Shown: positions 1-7,227, counted from the first letter of the stretch. The stretch: DNA of 13,799 bases from UBA8437 sp003445035 (GCA_937901285.1 CALCHI010000115.1:1-13799), one strand, 5' to 3'. Numbers and translations are program-made. Notes: generated by a model from the letters alone, not told the origin.

Positions 1-545
1 TTCACCAGCCCGCGATTGTTGTACGCCTCGGCGTACTTCGCGTCTAATGCGATAGCCGCATCCAGGTCTCGCAACGCCGCATCGCGTTTGCCACGGGTGA
101 ACAGGAAAAAGCCACGAGCGTTGAGCCACCGCGCGGTCTTGGGCTCGACGCGAATCGCGGCCGAGTAGTCCGCCAACGCGTTGGCATCCTGTTTTCTTCT
201 CGCATAGATGTCAGCCCGCATCACGAACGCCCGGGCGTTCCCGGCATCGTTACCGATCGCCTGGCTGAGCAATTCGACTGCGGTCTTGGCATCACCGGCC
301 TGGACCCGCTTCGCGGCACGGTCGATCAGTGCGTCAACCGCCTGGTCTTCGGGTCCACCGGTTTTCCGGCCTGCCCCCGCAACTGGGGCACCCTGGCCGG
401 CCCCATCTCCCGTGTCCGAATCGTCGCTGCCGCATCCGACGACCCCGATCACCAGGACCAGGATCGCCCTCACCGAAAATGACAACCCGCGATTGCGACT
501 TCGCCGGTTCACCTCGTCCTGCCGCAGCGGCCAGCATCCGCGCAT
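1..545 (-). CDS. TPR-repeat lipoprotein, partial (C-terminus beyond the left edge)
   Basis: Read on the minus strand, 181 codons are open from ATG at 545 to the left edge. After a basic N-terminus (about residues 12-26) comes a hydrophobic stretch ending in the lipobox VVGC, with the lipidated cysteine expected at residue 38. This is followed by a Gly/Asp/Ala-rich linker (39-66) and TPR repeats at about 68-101, 104-137 and 138-171, with a fourth beginning at 172 (AYNNRG). Family knowledge: TPR lipoproteins are envelope-anchored scaffolds and have no enzymatic activity of their own. The start is set by a perfect AGGAGG seven bases upstream; an in-frame TGA at 551-549 limits any extension to one GTG codon. 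A second possible start is GTG at codon 12, with a weaker ribosome site. The partner is unknown. Family call is firm, role is not. Confidence 0.88.
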   Translation of the reverse strand, partial: MRGCWPLRQDEVNRRSRNRGLSFSVRAILVLVIGVVGCGSDDSDTGDGAGQGAPVAGAGRKTGGPEDQAVDALIDRAAKRVQAGDAKTAVELLSQAIGNDAGNARAFVMRADIYARRKQDANALADYSAAIRVEPKTARWLNARGFFLFTRGKRDAALRDLDAAIALDAKYAEAYNNRGLV

Positions 546-631
546 CACTCAACCTCCTGGAGGGCATCCCGCTGCCGAGCGGGACTCGGCGGCTTGTAGT
601 TCTCGGTGAACTCGAGGTCAATCCCGATCAC
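545..631 (-). CDS. Possible 28-residue small ORF coupled to the TPR lipoprotein
   Basis: A GTG at 631-629 opens a 28-codon frame (begins M-I-G-I-D-L-E-F-T-E-N-Y, ends L-Q-E-V-E) that stops at TGA 547-545. That TGA shares its last base with the lipoprotein ATG (TGATG). Third codon positions are mostly G or C, as in the real genes here, and the peptide is acidic and plausible. No ATG exists in this frame before the upstream TGA, and no strong ribosome site precedes the GTG. It might be a leader peptide, a small coupled protein, or the remnant of a lost longer gene. The predicted sigma-70-like promoter at 593-621 lies inside it; if that promoter is the real one, the ORF would not be transcribed whole. 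I do not recognise the family. Confidence 0.3.
   Translation of the reverse strand: MIGIDLEFTENYKPPSPARQRDALQEVE
553..558 (-). promoter_or_regulatory. Perfect Shine-Dalgarno (AGGAGG) for the TPR lipoprotein
   Basis: The plus strand reads CCTCCT, so the minus strand reads AGGAGG seven bases before ATG 545. It fixes the lipoprotein start. It also lies inside the last codons of the short upstream ORF, which would suit translational coupling. Confidence 0.8.
593..621 (-). promoter_or_regulatory. Candidate sigma-70-like promoter for the TPR lipoprotein
   Basis: On the minus strand TTGACC (621-616, five of six matches to TTGACA) is followed after exactly 17 bases by TACAAG (598-593, four of six matches to TATAAT). 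Transcription would start near 586, leaving a leader of about 40 bases before ATG 545. Confidence 0.45.
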
Positions 632-652
632 GGCACCACCATGAAGCCGTGC

Positions 653-681
653 TGGAGTGTCCCGACGGTGACGACTACAAT
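653..681 (+). promoter_or_regulatory. Weak candidate promoter for ispG
   Basis: TACAAT at 676-681 matches five of six positions of a -10 box. The hexamer 17 bases upstream (TGGAGT) is poor. The start would be near 688, about 60 bases before the ispG start. The rest of the 546-746 interval holds no other convincing element apart from the short minus-strand ORF and promoter listed separately. Confidence 0.25.
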
Positions 682-746
682 CCGGTCACGACTCGTCGAC
701 ACCGCTTCGACGTTCCCACACCCCGCTCTCGACAAACCATTTCAAC

Positions 747-1892
747 GTGCAACTGCCCCGCAATCCGACACGTCCGGTGACCATTGGTTCGGTCACCATC
801 GGTGACGGCTCGCCGGTAGCCGTTCAGAGCATGACGGCCACCTCGACCCGCGACGTCGCCGCCACCTCGGCCCAGGTTCGCGACCTCCACGACGCCGGAG
901 CCGACGTGGTTCGGATCGCTGTCGACAGCACTGCCGACGCCGAGGCCGTCGTCGACATCGCCTCCGAAACCGATGCCAACCTTGCGGTCGATCTGCAGGA
1001 GAACTACCGCCTGTCGGAGATTGTCGCTCCCCATGTCGCCAAGCTCCGCTACAACCCCGGCCATCTCTATCACCACGAACGGGAGAAACCGTGGCAGGAG
1101 AAGGTACGGGGAATCGTCGAGCAGGCGGCCAACCACGACTGTGCCATCCGCGTCGGTATTAACTGCGGTTCGGTCGACCCTGACAAAATCGAACGCTACT
1201 CCCGGGACGACTCGATCTCGCCGATGCTCGACAGCGCCTGGGAGCACTGCGAGTTCCTCGATTCGCTCGATTTCACCAACTACTGCGTCTCGCTGAAGGA
1301 CTCGGATCCCCAGAAGGTGATCGAGGTCAACCGCCGATTCGCCGAGCGACGGCCCGACGTGCCGTTGCACCTGGGAGTGACCGAGGCGGGACTGCCACCC
1401 GACGGGGTGATCAAGACACGCATCGCCTTCGAACAACTCGTCTCCCAGGGATTGGGAGATACGATCCGCGTTTCGCTGACCGTGCCCAACGACCGGAAAT
1501 CCGAAGAGATCGTGGCGGGCCGTCAGATCCTGGCCGATATCGCCGCTGGACGTGTCCGAACCGTCGTCGATTTCGGGCTCGATACGCTCAACATCATCAG
1601 CTGCCCCAGTTGCTCGCGGGTCGAGAACGAGGCGTTCGTCGAGTTGGCCGAACAGGTCCGCGAGATGACCGAGTACGCTCGGGAACACGCGTTGACGATT
1701 GCCGTGATGGGCTGCCGGGTCAACGGCCCCGGCGAAACCGACGATGCCGACCTCGGCCTGTGGTGTGCCCCCAACTTCGTCAACCTCAAGCAGGGCGAGA
1801 AAACGCTCGGCGCGTTCCCCTACGACGAAATCCTGGACAAGCTGAAACAGGAACTCGACCGTTTGATCGCCGAACGATCAGCGGTGTCATGA
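747..1892 (+). CDS. ispG: 4-hydroxy-3-methylbut-2-enyl-diphosphate synthase (IspG/GcpE)
   Basis: IspG is a cytoplasmic [4Fe-4S] enzyme that converts 2-C-methyl-D-erythritol 2,4-cyclodiphosphate to HMBPP, the penultimate step of the MEP isoprenoid pathway. The 381-residue protein has the family N-terminus (VTIGSVTIGDGSPVAVQSMT), RVGINCGS near 135-142, HLGVTEAG at 208-215, and the cluster ligands: C286 and C289 in SCPSCSR and C323 in MGCRVNGPGE, with the conserved E330. Length is close to the short bacterial form. GTG 747 is the first start after an in-frame TGA at 669; no Shine-Dalgarno is visible. The usual ADIHF motif is replaced by VDLQEN (81-86). From memory this segment resembles planctomycete IspG proteins. 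xylB follows after 32 bases on the same strand. Confidence 0.95.
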   Translation: MQLPRNPTRPVTIGSVTIGDGSPVAVQSMTATSTRDVAATSAQVRDLHDAGADVVRIAVDSTADAEAVVDIASETDANLAVDLQENYRLSEIVAPHVAKLRYNPGHLYHHEREKPWQEKVRGIVEQAANHDCAIRVGINCGSVDPDKIERYSRDDSISPMLDSAWEHCEFLDSLDFTNYCVSLKDSDPQKVIEVNRRFAERRPDVPLHLGVTEAGLPPDGVIKTRIAFEQLVSQGLGDTIRVSLTVPNDRKSEEIVAGRQILADIAAGRVRTVVDFGLDTLNIISCPSCSRVENEAFVELAEQVREMTEYAREHALTIAVMGCRVNGPGETDDADLGLWCAPNFVNLKQGEKTLGAFPYDEILDKLKQELDRLIAERSAVS

Positions 1893-1924
1893 CCGGCTGG
1901 AGATATGCCTGACGGAGCATCGCG

Positions 1925-3457
1925 ATGAGCATCTACCTGGGCATCGACATCGGCACCAGTGGCACCAAGACACTGGCGATCCGTGAGACCGGTCGGATCG
2001 TGGCCAGTGCCACATTCGAATACCCCCTGTCGAGCCCGCGACCGGGGTGGTCCGAACAGAACCCTGAGGACTGGTGGCAGGCGTCGGCCCGTAGCGTGAG
2101 AAAGGTCCTGAGGGACGGGAAGATCAAGCCGGCCTCGGTCGCCGGGATCGGACTCTCGGGCCAGATGCATGGCAGCGTGTTCCTGGACAAAAACCACCAG
2201 GTCATCCGGCCCGCCCTGCTGTGGAATGACCAGCGAACCGCCGCCGAATGCGACGAGATTGAACGCCGGGCCGGCGGCCGACGCAAGCTGATCCAGATGG
2301 TGGCCAACCCGGCCCTGACCGGCTTCACCGCCCCGAAGATCCTCTGGCTCCGTAACAACGAGCCCCGGCGATTCGATCGGACCCGCCAGGTGCTGCTGCC
2401 CAAGGACTACGTCCGCTTCCGGCTGACCGGCGAGTTCGCCACCGAGGTCAGCGACGCGTCGGGAACACTGCTGCTGGACGTGAAGCGGCGAAAGTGGAGT
2501 CGGCGACTACTGGAACAGCTTGAACTCGACCCCGATCTGCTGCCGGCGGTGTACGAGTCCGAGGATGTCAGCGGCACGCTGTCGAAGTCCTCTGCCAAGA
2601 AACTGGGACTGCCCGAGGGGGTGCCGGTGGTCGGCGGCGGAGGGGACCAGGCGGCCGGCGCTGTCGGCAACGGCATCGTCCGCCGTGGTGTCATTTCGGC
2701 CACGATGGGCACCAGCGGCGTGGTGTTCGCCCACAGCGAGGGGATCGAGACCGACCCGCTGGGACGGGTCCATACCTTCTGCCACGCCGTCCGCGGCCAG
2801 TGGCACGTCATGGGCGTGGTGCTCTCAGCCGGAGGCAGCCTGCAGTGGTACCGCAACCAACTGGGTGAAGCCGCGGTGACGGCAGCCCGGCGGAAGAAGG
2901 TGGACCCCTACGAGTTGTTGACGGCCGAGGCAGCCCAGGCCCCCGCCGGATCCGAGGGGCTGTACTTTCTGCCGTACCTGACCGGTGAACGCACGCCACA
3001 CGCCGACCCGCATGCCCGCGGAGCGTGGGTCGGTCTCAGCCTCCGCCACGGACGCCCGCACCTGGTCCGCAGTGTCATCGAAGGGGCCACCTACGCGATG
3101 CGAGACTGCCTGGAGATCATCAAGGGGATGAACATCCCGGTCCGCGAGATCCGGGTTTCCGGCGGCGGAGCTCGCAGCCCGTTCTGGCGTCAGATGCAGG
3201 CCGACATCTACGGCAACAAGGTGGTGACCATCAACGCCGAAGAGGGTCCGGCCTACGGAGTGGCGTTGCTGGCTGCTGCCGGAACCGGGGCCTACAAAGA
3301 CGTCGTCGAGGCCTGCAACGCCACGATCCGGGTGGTCGATTCGACACCGGTCCACCAGCCCACACGTCGACAGTACAACCGCGTCTACCCTCAGTACGGA
3401 CAGCTCTACCAGTCACTGAAAGACGACTACGCACGGATTGCCAAGTTGGTGGATTGA
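1925..3457 (+). CDS. xylB: Xylulokinase-type FGGY carbohydrate kinase
   Basis: Phosphorylates D-xylulose to xylulose 5-phosphate using ATP, in the cytoplasm; FGGY relatives act on other polyols, so substrate is inferred. In the 510-residue protein, DIGTSGTKT (8-16) is the N-terminal phosphate-binding loop, SGQMHG (78-83) is characteristic of xylulokinases, GGGGDQAAGAVG (237-248) carries the expected catalytic base D241, MGTSGVVF (261-268) is the second phosphate loop, and VSGGGARSPFW (411-421) belongs to the adenosine site. The start has GGAG at 1914-1917, seven bases upstream. It is slightly longer than E. coli XylB. It sits 32 bases after ispG and 13 bases before the next gene, so co-transcription is likely. 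No xylose isomerase or transporter is present in the window. Confidence 0.9.
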   Translation: MSIYLGIDIGTSGTKTLAIRETGRIVASATFEYPLSSPRPGWSEQNPEDWWQASARSVRKVLRDGKIKPASVAGIGLSGQMHGSVFLDKNHQVIRPALLWNDQRTAAECDEIERRAGGRRKLIQMVANPALTGFTAPKILWLRNNEPRRFDRTRQVLLPKDYVRFRLTGEFATEVSDASGTLLLDVKRRKWSRRLLEQLELDPDLLPAVYESEDVSGTLSKSSAKKLGLPEGVPVVGGGGDQAAGAVGNGIVRRGVISATMGTSGVVFAHSEGIETDPLGRVHTFCHAVRGQWHVMGVVLSAGGSLQWYRNQLGEAAVTAARRKKVDPYELLTAEAAQAPAGSEGLYFLPYLTGERTPHADPHARGAWVGLSLRHGRPHLVRSVIEGATYAMRDCLEIIKGMNIPVREIRVSGGGARSPFWRQMQADIYGNKVVTINAEEGPAYGVALLAAAGTGAYKDVVEACNATIRVVDSTPVHQPTRRQYNRVYPQYGQLYQSLKDDYARIAKLVD

Positions 3458-3470
3458 AGCCGGTGCCCGC

Positions 3471-4436
3471 ATGTCTGTCCTGTTCCTGACCGAATCCGAC
3501 GTCGAATCCCTGATCGACATGTCGGCATCGATCGAGGCGGTCGAGCGGGCCTTCGTGGCGGTCGCCGACGGATCGGCCATCAACGTCCCCCGTGCCCGCG
3601 CCAAGGCACCGGGATTCCTGCTGCACTCGATGTCAGCCACCGCCGAATATCTCGGGCTGGCCGGCTGGAAGAACTACACCACGACCTCGCAGGGCGCCCG
3701 CTTCCACGTCGCCGCCTACGAACTCGACTCCGGACGCATGCTGGCACTGATCCAGGCCAATCGGCTCGGGCAATTGAGAACCGGGGCCGCCAGCGGCGTG
3801 GCCACACGGCACCTGGCTCGACCGGACGCCAACGTGCTGGGACTGCTGGGGACCGGCTGGCAGGCCGAGAGCCAGTTGGAAGCGGTTGCCAGCGTTCGGC
3901 CACTCGAGGCGGTCCGGGTCCACTCGCGGGATCCGGAACGACGCCGAGGGTTTGCCGAGGCGATGAGCCAGCGACTGCAACTTGACGTCCAGGCCGTCGA
4001 CTCGGCCGAGGCCGCCGTCGACGGGGCCGATATCGTCTCGACCGCAACCACCTCGAAGGCTCCACTTTTCGAGGGACAACTGCTGATGCCCGGATCGCAC
4101 CTGAACATCATCGGGTCCAACCACCTGTCGAAGGCCGAGTCGGATGTCGAATCGATCGCATCAGCCGATCTGGTGGTCTGCGACCGAATCGACCAGTGCC
4201 GGATCGAAGCCGGCGAATTGGCCGCCGCGTCCGAAGCCGGTGGCTGGAAATGGGAAGACGCGATCGAACTGGCCGACATCGTTGCCGGGACCCGCCCCGG
4301 CCGGACCGGCGACACGCAGCGAACCGTCTTCAAGTCGGTCGGCCTGGCCGTGGAAGACGTGGCCATGGCCGCTGAACTGATCACACGAGCTGGCGAACGT
4401 GGCGTCGGGCAACGTATTCCGCTCGACGTCGACTGA
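3471..4436 (+). CDS. Ornithine cyclodeaminase / mu-crystallin family protein
   Basis: NAD(P)-dependent family that includes ornithine cyclodeaminase, archaeal alanine dehydrogenase and ketimine reductases. From ATG 3471 the protein has 321 residues, the usual family length. Visible features are GWKNYTT, GQLRTGAASGVATRHLA, the Rossmann loop LGLLGTGWQAE, DIVSTATTSKAPLF, and the C-terminal VFKSVGLAVEDVAMA. At the place where true ornithine cyclodeaminases have the catalytic Asp of a GxDxPGK-type motif, this protein reads IGSNHLSKAE, so Asn replaces Asp; cyclodeaminase activity is therefore doubtful and a reductase or dehydrogenase role more likely. A TTG 33 bases upstream would overlap the xylB end and is not favoured. 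It starts 13 bases after xylB, probably in one transcript. Confidence 0.85.
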   Translation: MSVLFLTESDVESLIDMSASIEAVERAFVAVADGSAINVPRARAKAPGFLLHSMSATAEYLGLAGWKNYTTTSQGARFHVAAYELDSGRMLALIQANRLGQLRTGAASGVATRHLARPDANVLGLLGTGWQAESQLEAVASVRPLEAVRVHSRDPERRRGFAEAMSQRLQLDVQAVDSAEAAVDGADIVSTATTSKAPLFEGQLLMPGSHLNIIGSNHLSKAESDVESIASADLVVCDRIDQCRIEAGELAAASEAGGWKWEDAIELADIVAGTRPGRTGDTQRTVFKSVGLAVEDVAMAAELITRAGERGVGQRIPLDVD

Positions 4437-4451
4437 TCGACACTGTGTAAT
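4423..4451 (+). promoter_or_regulatory. Candidate promoter for pyruvate kinase
   Basis: TCGACG (4423-4428, four of six matches to TTGACA) is followed after 17 bases by TGTAAT (4446-4451, five of six matches). Transcription would begin about 40 bases before the pyk ATG. It overlaps the end of the preceding gene. It suggests pyk need not depend on readthrough from the upstream genes. Confidence 0.35.
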
Positions 4452-4497
4452 CCCCAGAGATCGACCAACCCTTTCTCCACACCTCGAATCCCTGCCC

Positions 4498-5967
4498 ATG
4501 GCCACAGACACCCAGAACATCGAACCGCCGCTGGTCAAAACCAAGATCATCGCCACGGTCGGCCCGGCCTGCTCCGAACGATCGGCCCTCCGTGACCTGG
4601 TGCTGGCCGGGGTCGACGTGTTCCGACTCAACTTCGCGCACGGCACTTACGACTGGCTGGATGGCGTCCTGGCGTCGATCCGTGAGGTCGAAGAAGAACT
4701 CCAACGTCCCATCGGAGTGCTCGGCGATCTGGCCGGGCCCAAGATCCGGCTGGGCGAGATCCCCGGCGGCCAGTTGTTGTGTCAGGAGGGGGCCACGGTG
4801 GTCTTCGTGAGAGGCGAGATTGCCGATGCCTCCCAGGAGTTGACCTGCACCTATGAGAACCTGATCGACGACGTCGCACCCGGCGACCGGATCCTGCTGG
4901 CCGACGGCATCGTGGAACTGGTGGTGACGGCCGAGAAAGACGACCAGGTGATCTGCCGGGTGCTGAGACCGGGAACGCTGCGAAGTCGCCAGGGCGTCAA
5001 CCTGCCCGGCGTGTCCCTGAGCACCCCGAGCGTGACAGAGAAGGACCGCGAGGACCTGGGCTGGGCACTCGATCGTCATGTCGACTTCGTCGGCCTGAGT
5101 TTCGTCCGCAACAGCGACGATATCCGACAACTCCGCGAACTGATCGCTGCTCACCCGGGTGACCACGCGCCACATATCGTGGCCAAGATCGAGAAAAGCG
5201 AAGCGATTGATGACCTCGAGGCGATCATCGATATCACCGACGCGGTGATGGTGGCTCGCGGCGACCTGGGCGTCGAAGTGGACCTGGCGACCGTGCCGAT
5301 CCTGCAGAAACGGATCATCCGCATGGCCAACGCCCACCGCGTGCCGGTGATCACCGCCACCCAGATGCTCGACAGCATGACCACCAGCGAATTCCCGACC
5401 CGTGCCGAGGCCAGCGATGTCGCCAACGCCACGCTCGACGGCACCGACGCCGTGATGCTCTCGGGAGAAACCGCCATCGGCGAGAACCCGACGGCGGCGG
5501 TCTCGATGATGAGCCGGATCGTCTGCGAGGCCGAGCGAACCGTCGACGGCAAAACGCCACGGCTGTTCGAGCCCGACACGCGGGCGCGGGCGTTGGAGGT
5601 CACCGAGGCGGTCACCGTGGGAGCCGTCATCATTGCCGAACAGCTCGATGCCAGCCTGTTGGTGATCCCCACCGTCAGCGGGCGAACCGCCCTGGCCGTC
5701 TCCAAGGAACGCAGTCCTGTCCCGGTGCTGGCCCTCTCGGATTCGACGGCCGCCGCCCGACGAATGAACCTCTACTGGGGCGTCCGCTCGATCATGTCGA
5801 TCCAGACTGACACCAGCCCCCGTCGACTGCTCGACGAGGTCTGCCGCTGGGGACGGGCACTGGGCGTGCTCGAAGCCGGACAGAGGCTCCTGCTGGTCGG
5901 CAGCTCGAACTGGTCAGCGGCCGGCCACGACCTGGTCATGGTCCACTCTGTCCCGCCCGGCGACTGA
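4498..5967 (+). CDS. pyk: Pyruvate kinase
   Basis: Final glycolytic enzyme: phosphoenolpyruvate plus ADP gives pyruvate plus ATP. The 489-residue protein shows the full order: KTKIIATVGPA (14-24), RLNFAHG (43-49), GDLAGPKIRLG (76-86), the B-domain (about 87-175), VGLSFVR (198-204), the catalytic KIEKSE (K230, E232), MVARGDLGVE (251-260), ITATQMLDSM (285-294), TDAVMLSGETA (316-326), and a C-terminal allosteric domain from about 355. Lys82 and Leu78 in the GPKIR region are the pairing described for K+-independent pyruvate kinases, and RLNFAHG has Ala where the K+-ligand Ser normally sits. ATG 4498 matches the family N-terminus; an upstream GTG at 4399 would add 33 unrelated residues and overlap the previous gene. 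No Shine-Dalgarno is visible. It converges with the next gene, stops 6 bp apart. Confidence 0.96.
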   Translation: MATDTQNIEPPLVKTKIIATVGPACSERSALRDLVLAGVDVFRLNFAHGTYDWLDGVLASIREVEEELQRPIGVLGDLAGPKIRLGEIPGGQLLCQEGATVVFVRGEIADASQELTCTYENLIDDVAPGDRILLADGIVELVVTAEKDDQVICRVLRPGTLRSRQGVNLPGVSLSTPSVTEKDREDLGWALDRHVDFVGLSFVRNSDDIRQLRELIAAHPGDHAPHIVAKIEKSEAIDDLEAIIDITDAVMVARGDLGVEVDLATVPILQKRIIRMANAHRVPVITATQMLDSMTTSEFPTRAEASDVANATLDGTDAVMLSGETAIGENPTAAVSMMSRIVCEAERTVDGKTPRLFEPDTRARALEVTEAVTVGAVIIAEQLDASLLVIPTVSGRTALAVSKERSPVPVLALSDSTAAARRMNLYWGVRSIMSIQTDTSPRRLLDEVCRWGRALGVLEAGQRLLLVGSSNWSAAGHDLVMVHSVPPGD

Positions 5968-5973
5968 ACCGGC

Positions 5974-7059
5974 CTACTTGGCCGCCGCCGCCTCGGTCCC
6001 GCGCAGCCAGTCGGCGATCCACAACTGGCTGGTCTTGTCCTTGGACCGGGCCGAGGTCCACATCAGCTTCTTGCCGTCGGGGCTGAAGACCGGCAACACA
6101 TCGGCGGCCGCGTTGGAGGTCACCTGACGGACGTCACCGGCCTTGACCGTCGTCTTGCCCAGCTTCAGGTCCATCGTGAACAGGTTGAAGTGAGCCCCGC
6201 GTGGCCCCTTCGAGTAATCGGCACGGGTCCAGATGATGTACCGGCTCGACGGGTGAAAGTAGGGAGCCCAGTTGACGGTGCCCAGGTTGTTGGTCAACTG
6301 GATGTCGTGCTTGCCGTCGACGCTGACGGCGAAGATCTGCAGCATGTGCTCCTTCTGCCGATCGCTGCGGTAGATCACCCAGTTGCCATCGGGCGAAAAG
6401 AACGGGCCGCCGTCATAGCCGGGGTTGTTGACCAGCTGCCGCACGTTCTTTCCGTCGGCGTCCATGATGTAGAGATCGGCGTCGCCATCGCGGCTGGAGG
6501 TGAAGACGATCTGCTTGCCATCAGCCGAATACGACCCCTCGGCATCGTAGCCGGGCGTGTTGGTCAGCCGTTTCAGACCGGTGCCGTTGAAGTCACAAAC
6601 GTAGATGTCCATGTGCTTGTCGAAATCCCACTGGTACCGGCGACGGCCGCCCTTGGCCGCCAGTTCCCTCGCCTGCTGCTCGGTCTGTTCGATCCGCGGG
6701 TCGGTGTGGCTGGAGGCGAACAGGATCTTCTTGCCGTCAACGGTGAAGTAACTGCAGGTCGTGCGACCGCGACCGGGACTGACCCGCCGCGTCGTCTTCT
6801 CGCCCAGCTTCTGCACGTAGATCTGGTAGAAGGGGTAACCGACCGGATAGGCCTGGTAGACGACCCACTTGCCGTCGGGCGAGAAGTACCCTTCACCGGC
6901 CCTGGGCAACCCGAAGGTCACTCGCTGAATCTGCCCCAGGTGGCGGGCTTCCAGCGCCGCCCCCGACTTCTTGGCTGCGGCCGCCTTGTCGGCGGCACCG
7001 GCCTCCGACGTGACAACAAACAGGGCAGCCAATACCAACAACCGGACCAGAGATCTCAC
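5974..7059 (-). CDS. Secreted TolB-like PD40 beta-propeller protein
   Basis: From GTG 7059 the protein has 361 residues. It starts with a signal peptide (VRSLVRLLVLAALFVVTSEAGA, cut near 22), then an Ala/Lys-rich linker. PD40/WD40-like propeller motifs follow at about 58-69 (YFSPDGKWVVYQ), 104-115 (YFTVDGKKILFA), 176-188, 219-231 (PFFSPDGNWVIYR), 266-278 and 323-335 (PVFSPDGKKLMWT). DGDADLYIMDADGK is the typical TolB inter-blade segment. Such propellers are periplasmic or surface binding scaffolds. No peptidase domain follows, so this is a free-standing propeller. The GTG start is supported by AAGAGGGG eight bases upstream and by the signal peptide; a TTG at 7191 would place 44 non-signal residues in front. 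It is divergent from the PQQ-like gene at 7241 and converges with pyk. Substrate or partner unknown. Confidence 0.88.
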   Translation of the reverse strand: MRSLVRLLVLAALFVVTSEAGAADKAAAAKKSGAALEARHLGQIQRVTFGLPRAGEGYFSPDGKWVVYQAYPVGYPFYQIYVQKLGEKTTRRVSPGRGRTTCSYFTVDGKKILFASSHTDPRIEQTEQQARELAAKGGRRRYQWDFDKHMDIYVCDFNGTGLKRLTNTPGYDAEGSYSADGKQIVFTSSRDGDADLYIMDADGKNVRQLVNNPGYDGGPFFSPDGNWVIYRSDRQKEHMLQIFAVSVDGKHDIQLTNNLGTVNWAPYFHPSSRYIIWTRADYSKGPRGAHFNLFTMDLKLGKTTVKAGDVRQVTSNAAADVLPVFSPDGKKLMWTSARSKDKTSQLWIADWLRGTEAAAAK

Positions 7060-7067
7060 GGTTCCAA

Positions 7068-7075
7068 CCCCTCTT
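7068..7075 (-). promoter_or_regulatory. Shine-Dalgarno deciding the GTG start of the PD40 protein
   Basis: The plus strand CCCCTCTT gives AAGAGGGG on the minus strand, eight bases before GTG 7059. This supports the start that opens a signal peptide. Confidence 0.65.
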
Positions 7076-7101
7076 GCCTGTCCATCTCGCTCTCGAAAAC
7101 C

Positions 7102-7137
7102 ACTCGGCCCACCGACGGCGCCGGTGGGATTCCGAGT
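7102..7137. promoter_or_regulatory. Long imperfect inverted repeat in the divergent intergenic region
   Basis: ACTCGG CCCACCG (7102-7114) pairs with CGGTGGG (7122-7128) and CCGAGT (7132-7137): a 13-bp stem with a 7-base loop and a 3-base ATT bulge. It lies between the PD40 gene (start 7059) and the PQQ-like gene (start 7241). A TATACT on the minus strand (7140-7135), five of six matches to a -10 box, abuts it, but no good -35 partner is visible. It could be an operator shared by both genes or a leader hairpin for the PD40 mRNA. There is no T-run, so a terminator is unlikely. Confidence 0.4.
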
Positions 7138-7227
7138 ATACAGATCGGCCGGTGCGGTCCGCCATCGAGTGCCGCTCCGGTGGCCAATCAAGTGTCGGGG
7201 TGACAGAATGGCGGCTCATTCGAATCC

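Noticed and set aside
329..805. Plus-strand ORFs in 208-805, opposite the TPR lipoprotein and into ispG
   Set aside because: The TPR and lipobox reading is on the minus strand and the ispG frame is unambiguous from 747.
675..1688. 337-codon minus-strand ORF opposite ispG
   Set aside because: Antisense shadow of a clear ispG; composition is typical of GC-rich reverse-frame translation and no family is visible.
3438..3470. TTG start extending the OCD-family protein by 11 residues
   Set aside because: It would overlap xylB by 20 bases; ATG 3471 matches the family N-terminus.
5970..5984. CGGCC-TACTT-GGCCG hairpin at the pyk/PD40 junction as a terminator
   Set aside because: Only five base pairs, no T-run on either strand, and it overlaps a stop codon and coding sequence.
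6190..7203. 337-codon plus-strand ORF opposite the PD40 gene
   Set aside because: Shadow of the PD40 propeller; no recognisable motif or start signal.
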